Positions 33,508-41,919 of a stretch of 64,000 nucleotides of DNA are shown here, piece by piece. The stretch is from the NCBI GenBank assembly GCA_036504595.1, contig DASXUX010000052.1:173481-237480 (forward strand), written 5' to 3'. A program made the translations under genes and the position numbers. Below the pieces are notes generated by a model, which made no database searches, was not told the DNA's origin, and worked only from the letters and a program-made list of their open reading frames with translations. Numbering within the stretch: the first letter of the stretch is position 1; every line of letters begins with the position of its first letter. This DNA comes from DASXUX01 sp036504595. GTDB lineage: Bacteria; Planctomycetota; SZUA-567; H5-PLA8.

Positions 33508-34028
33508 ATGCCCAGGGAAATGAGTGATGAAATGTTCGATTTCTTTGGTGACGCGCAAGTCATAGGGGAAGATGAATTTGGCGCTTCGTTTACCTTTGAT
33601 GATAAGTGCGCGTTTCTAAAGTCTCTTTATAAGAATTACGTCGAAGCGGGGCGGCCGAAGAGCCAGAAGGAGTGGCTGCGCAGCACTCTGCCTAAGGCTT
33701 TTCCATGTGCGAGGAAGAGGCCCGACTGGCACGGCGATTGTGCGATGTGGCCGTTCAAGAATAAACGGCCAATGATATTTGCGGGACAAATGGAGCTCAG
33801 CCCTGCTGGCAAGGACATGGAGAGTGTGTTCGGCGATGGAAGCACGCTGTACGTGTCGTGTTCTGCGCGCAAGTCCCCGTGCCTAAATACGGCAAACGGA
33901 GCTTTCGATTGCACTTTGAGGTGGTCGATTTCGACTACGCGCTGCGAGGTCTGCATGCTGAGTGCGACCCTCAAGGAAACGTCATCTGCTTTAAGACAAG
34001 GCGAGGCAAGAAGAAGGGAAAACGTTGA
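33508..34028 (+). pseudogene. Hypothetical gene interrupted by a frameshift
   Basis: ATG 33508 is six bases after a strong AAGGAGG. The first about 110 codons look coding (FFGDAQVIGEDEFGASFTFD, KNYVEAGRPKSQKEWLRSTL, FGDGSTLYV). From about 33850 the same frame turns into Ser/Cys/Thr-rich sequence, while the -1 frame reads well to a TGA at 34026-34028: VVFCAQVPVPKYGKRSFRLH, then FEVVDFDYALRGLHAECDPQ and a Lys/Arg tail. No slippery heptamer is seen at the switch, so a single-base indel (mutation or assembly error) is more likely than programmed frameshifting. Family not recognised. It closes the accessory patch. Confidence 0.55.
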
Positions 34029-34156
34029 CAGAGCCCCCTAACCTCCAAATCCCGCCGCCCCCCGCCTGCCCACCCGTCCCCCGTCACTCGACACCATGCA
34101 CGCCTGCGCGTAATTTGTCGTTTGCCCACGGCGCTGATGCCCTGACAAGGAGCCGC

Positions 34157-35827
34157 ATGAATACTCTACGATTACAGCTCATGGTCAGTCTTTGCTCAGG
34201 AGTCCTGCTGATGAACGCTTGCCGAGCCGCCGCGCCGCAGGTTGAAGCCAATCGCGTCTTCGAGATCACCCTGACGTCGGAGAAAACGTACGCCGACCCG
34301 TTCAATGACCTCGAATTAGCAGCCGTCTTCGACGCGCCCGGCGGGAAGACTCTGCGCGTGCCCGCGTTCTGGGCGGGCGGGCAAACTTGGAAGGTACGCT
34401 ACAGTTCCCCGGCGATCGGCACGCACTCCTACAAAACGGAGTGCAGCGACGCCGCGAACGCGAAACTGCACGGCGTTAACGGCCAGGTCGAAGTGATCGC
34501 GTACACCGGCGACAACCCTCTGTATAAGCACGGCGCAATCCGGGTCGCCGCCGGCCACCGGCATTTTGAACACACCGACGGCACACCGTTCTTCTGGCTG
34601 GGCGACACGTGGTGGATGGGCCTGTGCAACCGCCTGCACTGGCCGGAAGACTTCCAGACGCTCACCGCCGATCGCAAACAAAAAGGCTTCAACGTCGTCC
34701 AGATCGTCGCCGGACTTTATCCCGACATGCCCGCCTTTGACGAACGCGGCGCCAACGAGGCCGGCTTTCCCTGGGAAAAAGACTATAGCCGCATCCGCCC
34801 CGAATATTACGAACAGGCCGACCGCCGCATCGACTACCTGGTGAGCCAGGGCATCGTGCCGTGCATCGTCGGCGCGTGGGGCTATCACCTGCCGTGGATC
34901 GGCACCGAAAAAATGACCAAGCACTGGCAATATCTGGTGGCGCGCTACGGAGCCCTGCCGGTCGTCTGGTGCGCCGCCGGCGAGACCGCCATGCCCTACT
35001 ATCTCGCCAAGGACAAGAAGAAGGACGCACAGCTTCAGAAAGAAGAATGGACCTCTGTCTGCCGGCACATTCGCAAGGTCGATGCATTCTCCCGGCCGCT
35101 GACACTGCACCCATCTTGCGGCGTGCCGACGCGCAGCAACGTCACCGATCCCAGCGTCGCCGACTTCGAACTGCTCCAGACCGGCCACGGCTCGCACGAA
35201 GTCATCGCGCCGACGATCAGGCAGATTCGAGCCGCCAGAAACGCTCAACCTCCCGTGCCGGTGATCAACGGCGAACCTGCCTACGAAAACCTGCTCAATA
35301 AAATCCCCGCCGACGTGTGCCGCGCGCTCTTCTGGGTGTGCATGCTCAACGGCGCGGCCGGACACACGTACGGCGCCAACGGCATCTGGCAGGTCAACCG
35401 CACGGAGCAGCCCTACGGCAACTCGCCCGGCGGAAACAACTGGGGCACCTTGCCGTGGCCCGACGCAATGAAACTGCCGGGCTCCGCGCAACTGGCGTTG
35501 GGAAAGAAGTTGCTGACGCAGTTCGAGTGGTCGCGCTTCGAACCGCAGCCGAATTGCGTGCAGTGGGACGATCCGGCAACCAAAGATGCCGCTTTGTGTG
35601 CGAGTGGACTCGCAGGCAAAGTCCTGATCGTCTACGTGCCGAAGCCGCAGGCCATCGCCGTCAAGGAGCTCGGCGCTGAAAAAGACTACGACGCCGCGCT
35701 GTTCGATCCCATTTCCGGCGAACGCAAGCCGCTCGGAAAAGTGCGCACTGCCGCCGATGGAACGTGGCGCTCGCCCAAACCGGACGGCGATCACGACTGG
35801 GTTCTGCTGCTGGAAGCCGCACGCTGA
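34157..35827 (+). CDS. Secreted apiosidase-like glycoside hydrolase (DUF5060-DUF4038 type)
   Basis: 556 residues. A hydrophobic N-terminal segment (about residues 5-25, LMVSLCSGVLLMNACRA) could be a signal peptide or lipoprotein signal. Residues about 30-130 are a beta domain like DUF5060 (FEITLTSEKTYADPF, TWKVRYSSP). The catalytic TIM barrel (DUF4038, apiosidase-like) follows: TPFFWLGDTWW, KGFNVVQIVAG, GIVPCIVGAWGYH, PVVWCAAGET with candidate acid, and PVINGEPAYEN with candidate nucleophile Glu. The C-terminal domain (about 480-556) is like the collagen-binding-like beta domain of this group. AAGGAG precedes ATG 34157. It probably removes a side-chain sugar from a plant or algal polysaccharide; the exact linkage is unknown. 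Confidence 0.85.
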   Translation: MNTLRLQLMVSLCSGVLLMNACRAAAPQVEANRVFEITLTSEKTYADPFNDLELAAVFDAPGGKTLRVPAFWAGGQTWKVRYSSPAIGTHSYKTECSDAANAKLHGVNGQVEVIAYTGDNPLYKHGAIRVAAGHRHFEHTDGTPFFWLGDTWWMGLCNRLHWPEDFQTLTADRKQKGFNVVQIVAGLYPDMPAFDERGANEAGFPWEKDYSRIRPEYYEQADRRIDYLVSQGIVPCIVGAWGYHLPWIGTEKMTKHWQYLVARYGALPVVWCAAGETAMPYYLAKDKKKDAQLQKEEWTSVCRHIRKVDAFSRPLTLHPSCGVPTRSNVTDPSVADFELLQTGHGSHEVIAPTIRQIRAARNAQPPVPVINGEPAYENLLNKIPADVCRALFWVCMLNGAAGHTYGANGIWQVNRTEQPYGNSPGGNNWGTLPWPDAMKLPGSAQLALGKKLLTQFEWSRFEPQPNCVQWDDPATKDAALCASGLAGKVLIVYVPKPQAIAVKELGAEKDYDAALFDPISGERKPLGKVRTAADGTWRSPKPDGDHDWVLLLEAAR

Positions 35828-36002
35828 TGCTCACGGGTGCACGAACGGTGTTGCTGTTACCTTCTCCCCCGTGGGGAGAAGGCCGCCATGAGCGAAGCGA
35901 ACGCGGGATGAGGGGGCAACGGTAAGCTACCCCTCAACCGCCGCGCTGAATTCCTTCTCTGCGCTCCCTCTGCGTCTCCGCGTCTCTGCGTTGAAGAAGC
36001 GC

Positions 36003-37751
36003 CTACGCCTTCTCCCGGAACTGCGTCTCTCGGTGTGCCGCGAAGAGCGGCTTGAGCGGATTGCGCTGATACTTCCCTGTGCTCGTTACAGGAAAATGCT
36101 CGCCAAAAACAACAACCTTGGGGCTCATCCAAAACGGCAGACGCGCCCGGCATGCCGCAAGGACAGCTTCGCCGGTGAGGCCGCTGCCCGGTTGTGGGAC
36201 GACGTATGCGCCGACTTCCTCACCGTAGGTGACGTTCTCAAACCCGACGGCCATCGCCGCCTTCACGCCCGGGATACCGCAAAGCACTTCGTCGAGTTCC
36301 AGCGGGGAGATCTTCACGCCGCCCCGAATGATCAGCTCCTTGTATCGCCCGGAGATGAAGAAGTACCGGTTGCCGGCGGCATCGCTCTTGAGAAACCCTT
36401 CGTCGCCGCTGCGGAACCAACCGTGAGTGAACGCATTCTGGTTTGCGGCAATGTTATCGTGATATCCCAGCATCACGTTGTGTCCGCGAATGACGATCTC
36501 CCCCTTTTCTCCCTCGGGCAGAGCGCGCCCGGTGTCGTCGTGAATGGCCATCTCGTTCGTGCTGACAGGCAGGCCGATGGACGGATAACCGAAATCCCTC
36601 ATCCAGCGCCGGTGCTCGGTGGCGCCGGCCTCCGTGCCGGCGGTCAGCGGCACAAAGCACGAATAGCACGTCGTTTCGCTGAGTCCGTACCCGTGGCAGA
36701 TCGGCAGGCCAAAGCGGTCCTCGAAGCGCGCGGCCAGGTCCACCGTCAGCGGCCCGGCTCCGCAGATCAGATGGTGCAGCGTGGGCGCGAGTTTCGCCGC
36801 GAGATTCCCTTGCGAGCCCGCGCTGGCGTAGCTTTCCAGCAGGAATTGCAGCAGCGTCGGAACCACGCTGACAATCTGAACGCCATAGCGGTTGACCGTG
36901 TCGAAAAAGTCTTGCGCCACGAACTTTCGCCGCAGCACCACGCTCGCGCCGCAAAACAGCGGAGTGACATGCGTGACGATCAGGCCGTTGACATGATGCA
37001 CGGGCAACACGCACATCATCCGGCTGTCAGGACCGATTTTGTGCCACTGCGAAATCGCGCAGGCATCGGCGATCAGGTTGTACTGGCTAAGCACCACGCC
37101 TTTGGGCGCTCCAGTGGTGCCGGACGTGTAGACGATCAGCGCCGGATCCTCGGGCTCGACGTTTTCCGGCGCCGCGAACTGGGACACATCCACCGGCGGC
37201 AACACGTCGCTCAAGCAGACTTCGCCGCGCTCGCAACGCCCGGGCGCTCCGTCCGCGACGATCAGATGTTCGATATTCGCGGCCGCTCTGCGCAACGGAC
37301 GGATGCGTTCCAGGTAATCGGTGAGCGCGAAGAGAACTTTGGCGCGTGAGTGTTCCAGAATGTACGCCAGACGCTTGTCCTCTTCAGCCATGTTCAGCGG
37401 AACGACCGTCGCACCGAGATGCCAGGCCGCAAAGTTCACCAGAATCGTCTGGTCATGATTGTGCATTGCCGTCGCGATGCGGTCGCCGCGCTGAACTCCG
37501 GCGTAAACGTAAAGCATCGCCGCCACGCGCCGCACGGCACGATAGAATTCCGCGTAGTTGTAGCTGCGCACCTTGCCGTCTTCGGCCAGATACGTCAGGA
37601 AATTCGCGTCGGGACGCGTCGCCGCCCACTGGTGAAGTGTTTCCGCAACCGTGGCCGGCGTGGCGAAGCGATTCTCAACCGCGCGATTCGACATCGCTCG
37701 CGCATGTTCGACTCTTAAGTGCAAATCAGCCGGCAGACGGGCAGAGGGCAT
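36003..37751 (-). CDS. AMP-forming acyl-CoA synthetase / ligase (ANL superfamily)
   Basis: 582 residues. ANL motifs are complete: the P-loop LIVYTSGTTGAPKGVV, HHVNGLI, GYGLSETT, the hinge region FRSGDEGF, GRYKELIIRGGVKISPLELD and the C-terminal catalytic Lys in TGKYQRNPLK. These enzymes activate a carboxylic acid as an acyl-AMP and pass it to CoA. The closest motif pattern is medium/long-chain or aryl acyl-CoA ligases; substrate not determinable. ATG 37751 has GAGGAGG seven bases upstream. A palindromic repeat shared with dnaG adds the peptide AGTEAGATEH between the catalytic core motifs near residue 375. Confidence 0.9.
   Translation of the reverse strand: MPSARLPADLHLRVEHARAMSNRAVENRFATPATVAETLHQWAATRPDANFLTYLAEDGKVRSYNYAEFYRAVRRVAAMLYVYAGVQRGDRIATAMHNHDQTILVNFAAWHLGATVVPLNMAEEDKRLAYILEHSRAKVLFALTDYLERIRPLRRAAANIEHLIVADGAPGRCERGEVCLSDVLPPVDVSQFAAPENVEPEDPALIVYTSGTTGAPKGVVLSQYNLIADACAISQWHKIGPDSRMMCVLPVHHVNGLIVTHVTPLFCGASVVLRRKFVAQDFFDTVNRYGVQIVSVVPTLLQFLLESYASAGSQGNLAAKLAPTLHHLICGAGPLTVDLAARFEDRFGLPICHGYGLSETTCYSCFVPLTAGTEAGATEHRRWMRDFGYPSIGLPVSTNEMAIHDDTGRALPEGEKGEIVIRGHNVMLGYHDNIAANQNAFTHGWFRSGDEGFLKSDAAGNRYFFISGRYKELIIRGGVKISPLELDEVLCGIPGVKAAMAVGFENVTYGEEVGAYVVPQPGSGLTGEAVLAACRARLPFWMSPKVVVFGEHFPVTSTGKYQRNPLKPLFAAHRETQFREKA
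36624..36641. repeat. Palindromic element arm inside the acyl-CoA synthetase gene
   Basis: GCCGGCCTCCGTGCCGGC, identical to one arm of the element inside dnaG (6207-6224). On the coding strand it gives AGTEAG in a loop after GLSETTCYSCFVPLT. Confidence 0.8.
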
Positions 37752-37826
37752 AAGGGGGCCTCCTCAATACGTCCTGCATACATATGTATGATGGTGCCCG
37801 AAGGATTGCAGGAGTCACGACCAAGT

Positions 37827-37893
37827 ACCACTCACCACTCCACCACTCACCCCTCACCACTCCACCACTCACCCCTCACCACTCACCGCTCAC
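37827..37893. repeat. Simple tandem repeat (ACTCACC/ACTCCACC units)
   Basis: Alternating CACCACTC/ACCCCTC units end inside the stop-codon end of the rhomboid gene. No spacers, so not CRISPR. Confidence 0.7.
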
Positions 37894-38870
37894 CTCTTGT
37901 ACTTCTGACTCGACTCCTTAAGAAAGCTGCGCTCTTCGTCCGTCAGGGCATCGATCCCTTCGCGGGAAATCTTGCCGAGTAGTTCGTCAACTCGGCGGCT
38001 GGTGTCCACATCCACCCGGCCACGCGCGGGAGCACCGGACGCCGCGGCAGCACTGCGCGCAGGCGCCGCGACGGGCTGCCTGGGAAGCTCTCGAGGAATT
38101 TCCTCGCGTTCCACCATTCTCAGGCGTGGCTTGCGCCGGAAGAAACGTTTCACGCGGAACCACAACCCGACCTGGTTACGGCCGGGGCTGCCGAAAACGC
38201 GCAGGTCGAACTTGTAGAAAATGAGACCGGCGAGCGCTCCGCCAAGGTGGGCGGTATGCGCGATGCCCGACCTAAAGTACGGGTCCGCGCCTTTGCTGAA
38301 GACTCCAAGAAGATCCAGGACGATGTAGGCGATCACCACCCAGCGGAGCGGCAACGTCAGAACAAAGAAGAGATTCACGGGGCGGCTGGGGTTGTAGAAC
38401 GCGGCCGCAACCGCAATGCCCATGATCGCGCCCGATGCGCCCAGCGCAGGGATGCCCATGTCGGCGCGCGCGGACATTTGCAGGTAGTCGATGCCGACGT
38501 ATGCAACGGATGAGATCACGCCGGCGATGAAGTAGAAGAAGTAGAAGTTGCGGTGGCCGTAGATGGTTTCGACTTCATCGGCGATCCAGTAGAAGAACGC
38601 CATGTTGAACGCAATGTGCCAGATCCCCATGTGGGAAATCGTGGATGTGAACAAAGTATGGACGCGCCCATCCCGCAGCACGCCGTCCCAGCTCACAAGA
38701 AAATTCTGGGACATGAACCGCGCGAGCACTTCGTTCGACGCCGCAAATTGCCAGAGCACCCACACAATGATGTTCAGGATGATGATTTTGTGAACGGCCG
38801 TCAGTCGCCGGCCAGCATAGTTGGCCGACTCTTCCGTATCGTTCATATATGCGCGATCAGAAACGCCCAT
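37890..38870 (-). CDS. Rhomboid family intramembrane serine protease
   Basis: 326 residues. Six hydrophobic segments lie between about residues 25 and 225. The rhomboid features are the HxxxN motif (HIAFNM), the catalytic GASGAIMG and the His in IAHTAHLGGALAG, which together make the Ser-His dyad. These enzymes cut substrates inside the membrane. The cytoplasmic C-terminal 90 residues are charged (RVKRFFRRKPRL, then Ala/Pro-rich) and end in KISREGIDALTDEERSFLKE, a short helical segment frequently found at the end of PVC-group rhomboids. Two starts are possible (38870 and 38846) and neither has a good Shine-Dalgarno. Confidence 0.9.
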   Translation of the reverse strand: MGVSDRAYMNDTEESANYAGRRLTAVHKIIILNIIVWVLWQFAASNEVLARFMSQNFLVSWDGVLRDGRVHTLFTSTISHMGIWHIAFNMAFFYWIADEVETIYGHRNFYFFYFIAGVISSVAYVGIDYLQMSARADMGIPALGASGAIMGIAVAAAFYNPSRPVNLFFVLTLPLRWVVIAYIVLDLLGVFSKGADPYFRSGIAHTAHLGGALAGLIFYKFDLRVFGSPGRNQVGLWFRVKRFFRRKPRLRMVEREEIPRELPRQPVAAPARSAAAASGAPARGRVDVDTSRRVDELLGKISREGIDALTDEERSFLKESSQKYKR

Positions 38871-38952
38871 AAGGTTATTTTAGACCGTCGAATACGAAAT
38901 GCCAGATGATGGCCTGCGCAATTTTGACTGTGATCCGGCGACCGATACGAAG

Positions 38953-40026
38953 CTACGCAACCTGGCTCGCCGGTTCGCACGCCGGCTCTTTCCGCAATGC
39001 GACCATCAGCACGGCGGCAATGATGGTGGCGCCGCCAACGAAGATGGCGAGCTTGGCTTGTTCGGTGCCCACAGCTAAGGAGAAGAGCGTCGCGCAGACA
39101 GGCTCCAGACAGTAGACAACGCTTGCCGTAGCCGGCGAGATCCGCGGCTGGTAGGTGTTCATCAAGTGCAGGGCGAGCACAGAAGAAAAGACAGTCAGTG
39201 TGAACATCGCGCCAGAGAACAGCAGGTGGCCGAACAGCGCGGGGAACAGTGCCGCCTTGTAGATCGCTCCACCGCCCAGCGCCAGCCCAGCGACCATGCT
39301 GCACACACCGGTGGCCAAGAACATCATCAGCGTCAAGCGGGCAATGTTGGCGTTCTTGCCGAAGAAATCGAGCGCCATGATGTGCGCGGTGAAGAACATG
39401 GCGCCCAGAATGGTGAGCGCTTCGCCCATGAACGGAAAGGGCGCTTTGGGCGTAGGCACGGCGCAGGCGAGGCATTCAGGATCGGGCTGCGAGAGGATGG
39501 CGATTCCGACCATCGCAACGGCGACGGCCATCCAGGTCTGCCATCCGACGCGGCGCTTGAAGACCACGGCTTGCCCCAGCGGAGCAAAAACCACCACCAG
39601 CGCCGTCAGGAAGCTCGACACCGACGGCAGCGTGTAGCGCAGACCGATGATCTGCGGCAACATCCCGCAGGCGAAGAGCACGCCCAGCCAAATGCCGCCG
39701 CGCACTTCGTGGCTCGACCAGCCGCGCTGCTGCTTGCGAGTCAGCAGCCAGTACAGCGCCGCGGCGGCCAGAAAACGCCAGCCGTTGAACGTCGCGTAAA
39801 CAGCGAAGCGGGTCATCACGGGCAGTTCTTCGTTTTGCGGAAGCGCGGAGATGCGCGCCACCTCTGCCTCGAAGACGTGGATGGCGTACTTCATCGTCGG
39901 GAACGAGTAGCCCCAGCAAAGGCAGCAAAACGCCAGAACCGCGATCGCCGTGCGTGCGCGCGCGGCGGCAGCGTGCTGCCGGGCAGGAAGGCTGAGGACA
40001 GCGGGTTCCACTGCGGTCTGTTCCAT
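38953..40026 (-). CDS. EamA/DMT-superfamily transporter
   Basis: 357 residues with ten predicted TM segments in two five-helix halves, each with the EamA pattern: FCCLCWGYSFPTMKYAI in the first and LGAMFFTAHIMALDFFG in the second, then PRISPATASVVYCLEPVCAT at the end. A larger than usual loop after TM1 (HVFEAEVARISALPQNEELP) is present. Transporters of this type move amino acids, nucleosides or other small metabolites out of the cell; the substrate is not known. I take ATG 40026; the frame is open to 40047. Upstream, clpP is on the same strand, about 100 bp away, separated by a GACTCCAGAC repeat. Confidence 0.88.
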   Translation of the reverse strand: MEQTAVEPAVLSLPARQHAAAARARTAIAVLAFCCLCWGYSFPTMKYAIHVFEAEVARISALPQNEELPVMTRFAVYATFNGWRFLAAAALYWLLTRKQQRGWSSHEVRGGIWLGVLFACGMLPQIIGLRYTLPSVSSFLTALVVVFAPLGQAVVFKRRVGWQTWMAVAVAMVGIAILSQPDPECLACAVPTPKAPFPFMGEALTILGAMFFTAHIMALDFFGKNANIARLTLMMFLATGVCSMVAGLALGGGAIYKAALFPALFGHLLFSGAMFTLTVFSSVLALHLMNTYQPRISPATASVVYCLEPVCATLFSLAVGTEQAKLAIFVGGATIIAAVLMVALRKEPACEPASQVA

Positions 40027-40081
40027 GACGCTTAAGTCTAGAGCCAAAGAGTCTATGCAACCGGACGGTCCCGGATGCCAG

Positions 40082-40113
40082 GGACTCCAGACTCCGGACT
40101 CAAGACTCCAGAC
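40082..40113. repeat. GACTCCAGACTC simple repeat
   Basis: Four near-tandem units. The same unit forms a hairpin repeat after glyA (54041-54135) and lies in frame inside the Hsp70-like gene (46432-46518). Confidence 0.65.
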
Positions 40114-40124
40114 TTTTTCCCTTC

Positions 40125-40739
40125 TTACATTTCCGAACGTTCGATGATGATCTTGTCCACCAGACCGTACTTCTTGGACTGATCGGCGTTGAGCCAGAAG
40201 TCGCGGTTTGAATCGCTTTCAACCTTCTCTGATGTCGAGCCGATCTCGTGCGCGACGACTTCAGCGTAGCGCTTTCGCGTGCGCAGGATTTCGTTCGCTG
40301 TGATTTCCATGTCGCTGGCCTGGCCGAACGCCTGTGTGGAAGGCTGATGGAGCAGGAAACGCGAATTGGGCAGCATGAAGCGTTTGCCCTTGGCGCCGCC
40401 CAGGAAAATCAGCACCGCTGCCGAAGCGCACAAGCCGGCACAGAGCACGGTGATCGGGCAGGACACGAACTTCATCACATCGTAGATGCCGAAGCCGCTG
40501 TCCGCGGAGCCGCCGGGGGAATTGACAACCATCGTGATTCCGGCTTTGGGATCTTTCGATTCGAGGAACAGCAGGCGCGCGACAATGGCTCGGTACATCT
40601 TGTCGGTGACAGGCCCTTCGACCAAAATCGTGCGGCTCTCCAGCAGTTTGACCTCGATGGCTTCCGAACCGCCTTTGCCTTCCGGCGGTGGCTTCGGCTT
40701 CTCGTCCTCGTTATTGAGCGTCTGAATCATCTCGTCCAC
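40125..40739 (-). CDS. clpP: ATP-dependent Clp protease proteolytic subunit
   Basis: 204 residues, serine peptidase that degrades proteins fed by ClpC. The catalytic Ser is in GLCASAAVLIFLGG (about residue 110), His in FLLHQPS and Asp in NRDFWLNADQSKKYGLVD. The chain begins with a charged leader (DEMIQTLNNEDEKPKPPPEG) longer than in Escherichia coli ClpP. I choose GTG 40739, which has AGAGGGGG eight bases upstream; ATG and other starts up to 40793 lack one. ClpX and trigger factor genes, its common neighbours, are absent. The catalytic residues are intact, but GxCASA replaces the usual GQAASM. Confidence 0.93.
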   Translation of the reverse strand: MDEMIQTLNNEDEKPKPPPEGKGGSEAIEVKLLESRTILVEGPVTDKMYRAIVARLLFLESKDPKAGITMVVNSPGGSADSGFGIYDVMKFVSCPITVLCAGLCASAAVLIFLGGAKGKRFMLPNSRFLLHQPSTQAFGQASDMEITANEILRTRKRYAEVVAHEIGSTSEKVESDSNRDFWLNADQSKKYGLVDKIIIERSEM

Positions 40740-40888
40740 GTTTATAACCCCCTCTTTAGGCCTGTTTGCCGCAGGAATCCCCGCGCTGATCAACTTGTGG
40801 CCAGTCTACACTGCTGAAAATAAAAAGTCTAGAAGGCGACCGAAGGAGACGCGTACCAGAGCGCCTGACAGTAAGGCGCGGTTGCCTC

Positions 40889-41019
40889 GTAGTGCGGGCG
40901 TCCCGCCCGCTGCTGTTCTCCCCTCCCCATCAAGGGGAGGGGCCGGGGGAGGGGTTTGCGGCAGAGCCGCAATTTCTCCCGAGGAAGCGGGCAAGATGCC
41001 GGCAAGATGCCCGCACTAC
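40889..41019. repeat. Structured repeat with 11-bp terminal arms
   Basis: GTAGTGCGGGC (40889-40899) and GCCCGCACTAC (41009-41019) pair. Inside are GCGGGC/GCCCGC, CCCCTCCCC-ATCAA-GGGGAGGGG and TTGCGGC-AGA-GCCGCAA hairpins. It lies in the 411-bp divergent gap 40740-41150 between clpP and the ECF sigma gene, which otherwise holds only the palindrome at 41071. Confidence 0.7.
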
Positions 41020-41070
41020 AACGCTTACGGCTTTGCATTTACTGTCATGTACTCGCACGAACGAACCGCG

Positions 41071-41090
41071 CGCAATCCAGGAGGATTGCG
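41071..41090. repeat. CGCAATCC palindrome near the ECF sigma gene
   Basis: CGCAATCCAGGAGGATTGCG, one base different from the dnaG copy, followed by CTAC and about 60 bases before the sigma-factor start. Confidence 0.8.
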
Positions 41091-41150
41091 CTACGCCATG
41101 CAAAACACATGCAGTATCCGACCCTCTCGGCTACTCTATGTACCTGAGAG

Positions 41151-41804
41151 ATGAGCACCGGATGCGAGAAGGTTCAGAGCGGCCGGCAGGCAGACAAGCC
41201 GGCTCCGAAAAGCGCGGGCGCACCAGAGGCGCGCAAGGACCTGTCGTGCCCCAAGACACAGGATCCCCGGAGTTCCCGTTTGCAGCCGGAAGCGGATGCG
41301 CGTTGCGTGGCGGACATTCTGGCTGGAAAACGCGAACACTTCGCTGAACTGGTTGAACGCTATCAGGACGCAGTGGCTTCGGTGGTGCAGGCGTATGTCA
41401 AAGACCATCATCTGGCTGAAGACGTAGCTCAAGAGGTGTTCGTTAACGCATTTAGCGCCTTGTCCCAATTGCGTCAGCCCAGCCTGTTTTTTCCGTGGCT
41501 GCTGCAGATCGCACGCCACCGAGCGGCGCAAGCCGGCACGCGGCAGTCCAAGCGCGCCAACCAGAGGCCCTTGACGGATATGGAGATCGCACGGCCAGTC
41601 AGCAGCGGGGATGAACGGTTGAGCCGGGCCATGGCGTGCGTTGAGCAACTCCCGGAACCCTACCGCTTGACGGTGCTGCTGAAATACGAACGTGACCTGA
41701 GTTGTAAAGAGATTGCTGAACAGGAAGGCGTGGCGATCGGGACGATTACCAGCCGGCTGACGCGGGCATTGTCCATGCTCCGGAACGCGGTAGAGGGGGC
41801 GTAG
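41151..41804 (+). CDS. ECF-type RNA polymerase sigma factor
   Basis: 217 residues. After a 50-residue Lys/Pro/Ala-rich N-terminal extension come sigma region 2 (FAELVERYQDAVASVVQAYV, HLAEDVAQEVFVNAFSAL) and region 4 (LPEPYRLTVLLKYERDLSCK, EIAEQEGVAIGTITSRLTRA), with no region 3, as in extracytoplasmic-function sigma factors. Start ATG 41151. It is followed 115 bp later by a membrane anti-sigma-like gene, the usual arrangement, and then by a secreted protein. The extension is unlike most ECF proteins and contains several Lys-Pro and Gly residues; it may contact the partner or be a late start artefact (no strong Shine-Dalgarno). Confidence 0.9.
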   Translation: MSTGCEKVQSGRQADKPAPKSAGAPEARKDLSCPKTQDPRSSRLQPEADARCVADILAGKREHFAELVERYQDAVASVVQAYVKDHHLAEDVAQEVFVNAFSALSQLRQPSLFFPWLLQIARHRAAQAGTRQSKRANQRPLTDMEIARPVSSGDERLSRAMACVEQLPEPYRLTVLLKYERDLSCKEIAEQEGVAIGTITSRLTRALSMLRNAVEGA

Positions 41805-41919
41805 ACAATAAGAGGAAAACGGAAAGCGAGAGAAACAAACGAGCAGAATTGAAAAAAATGCAGCAAAGCGGCAAAGGGGCGCTCTTTAGTAGGTGAACGG
41901 CCGGATAGGGCGGACGACT

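Noticed and set aside
33840..33860. Programmed -1 frameshift in the 33508 gene
   Set aside because: No slippery heptamer and no downstream stem-loop are visible at the switch; mutation or sequence error is simpler.
37827..37893. Short regular repeats resembling a CRISPR array
   Set aside because: Units are 7-15 bp with no unique spacers, and there are no cas genes in the window.
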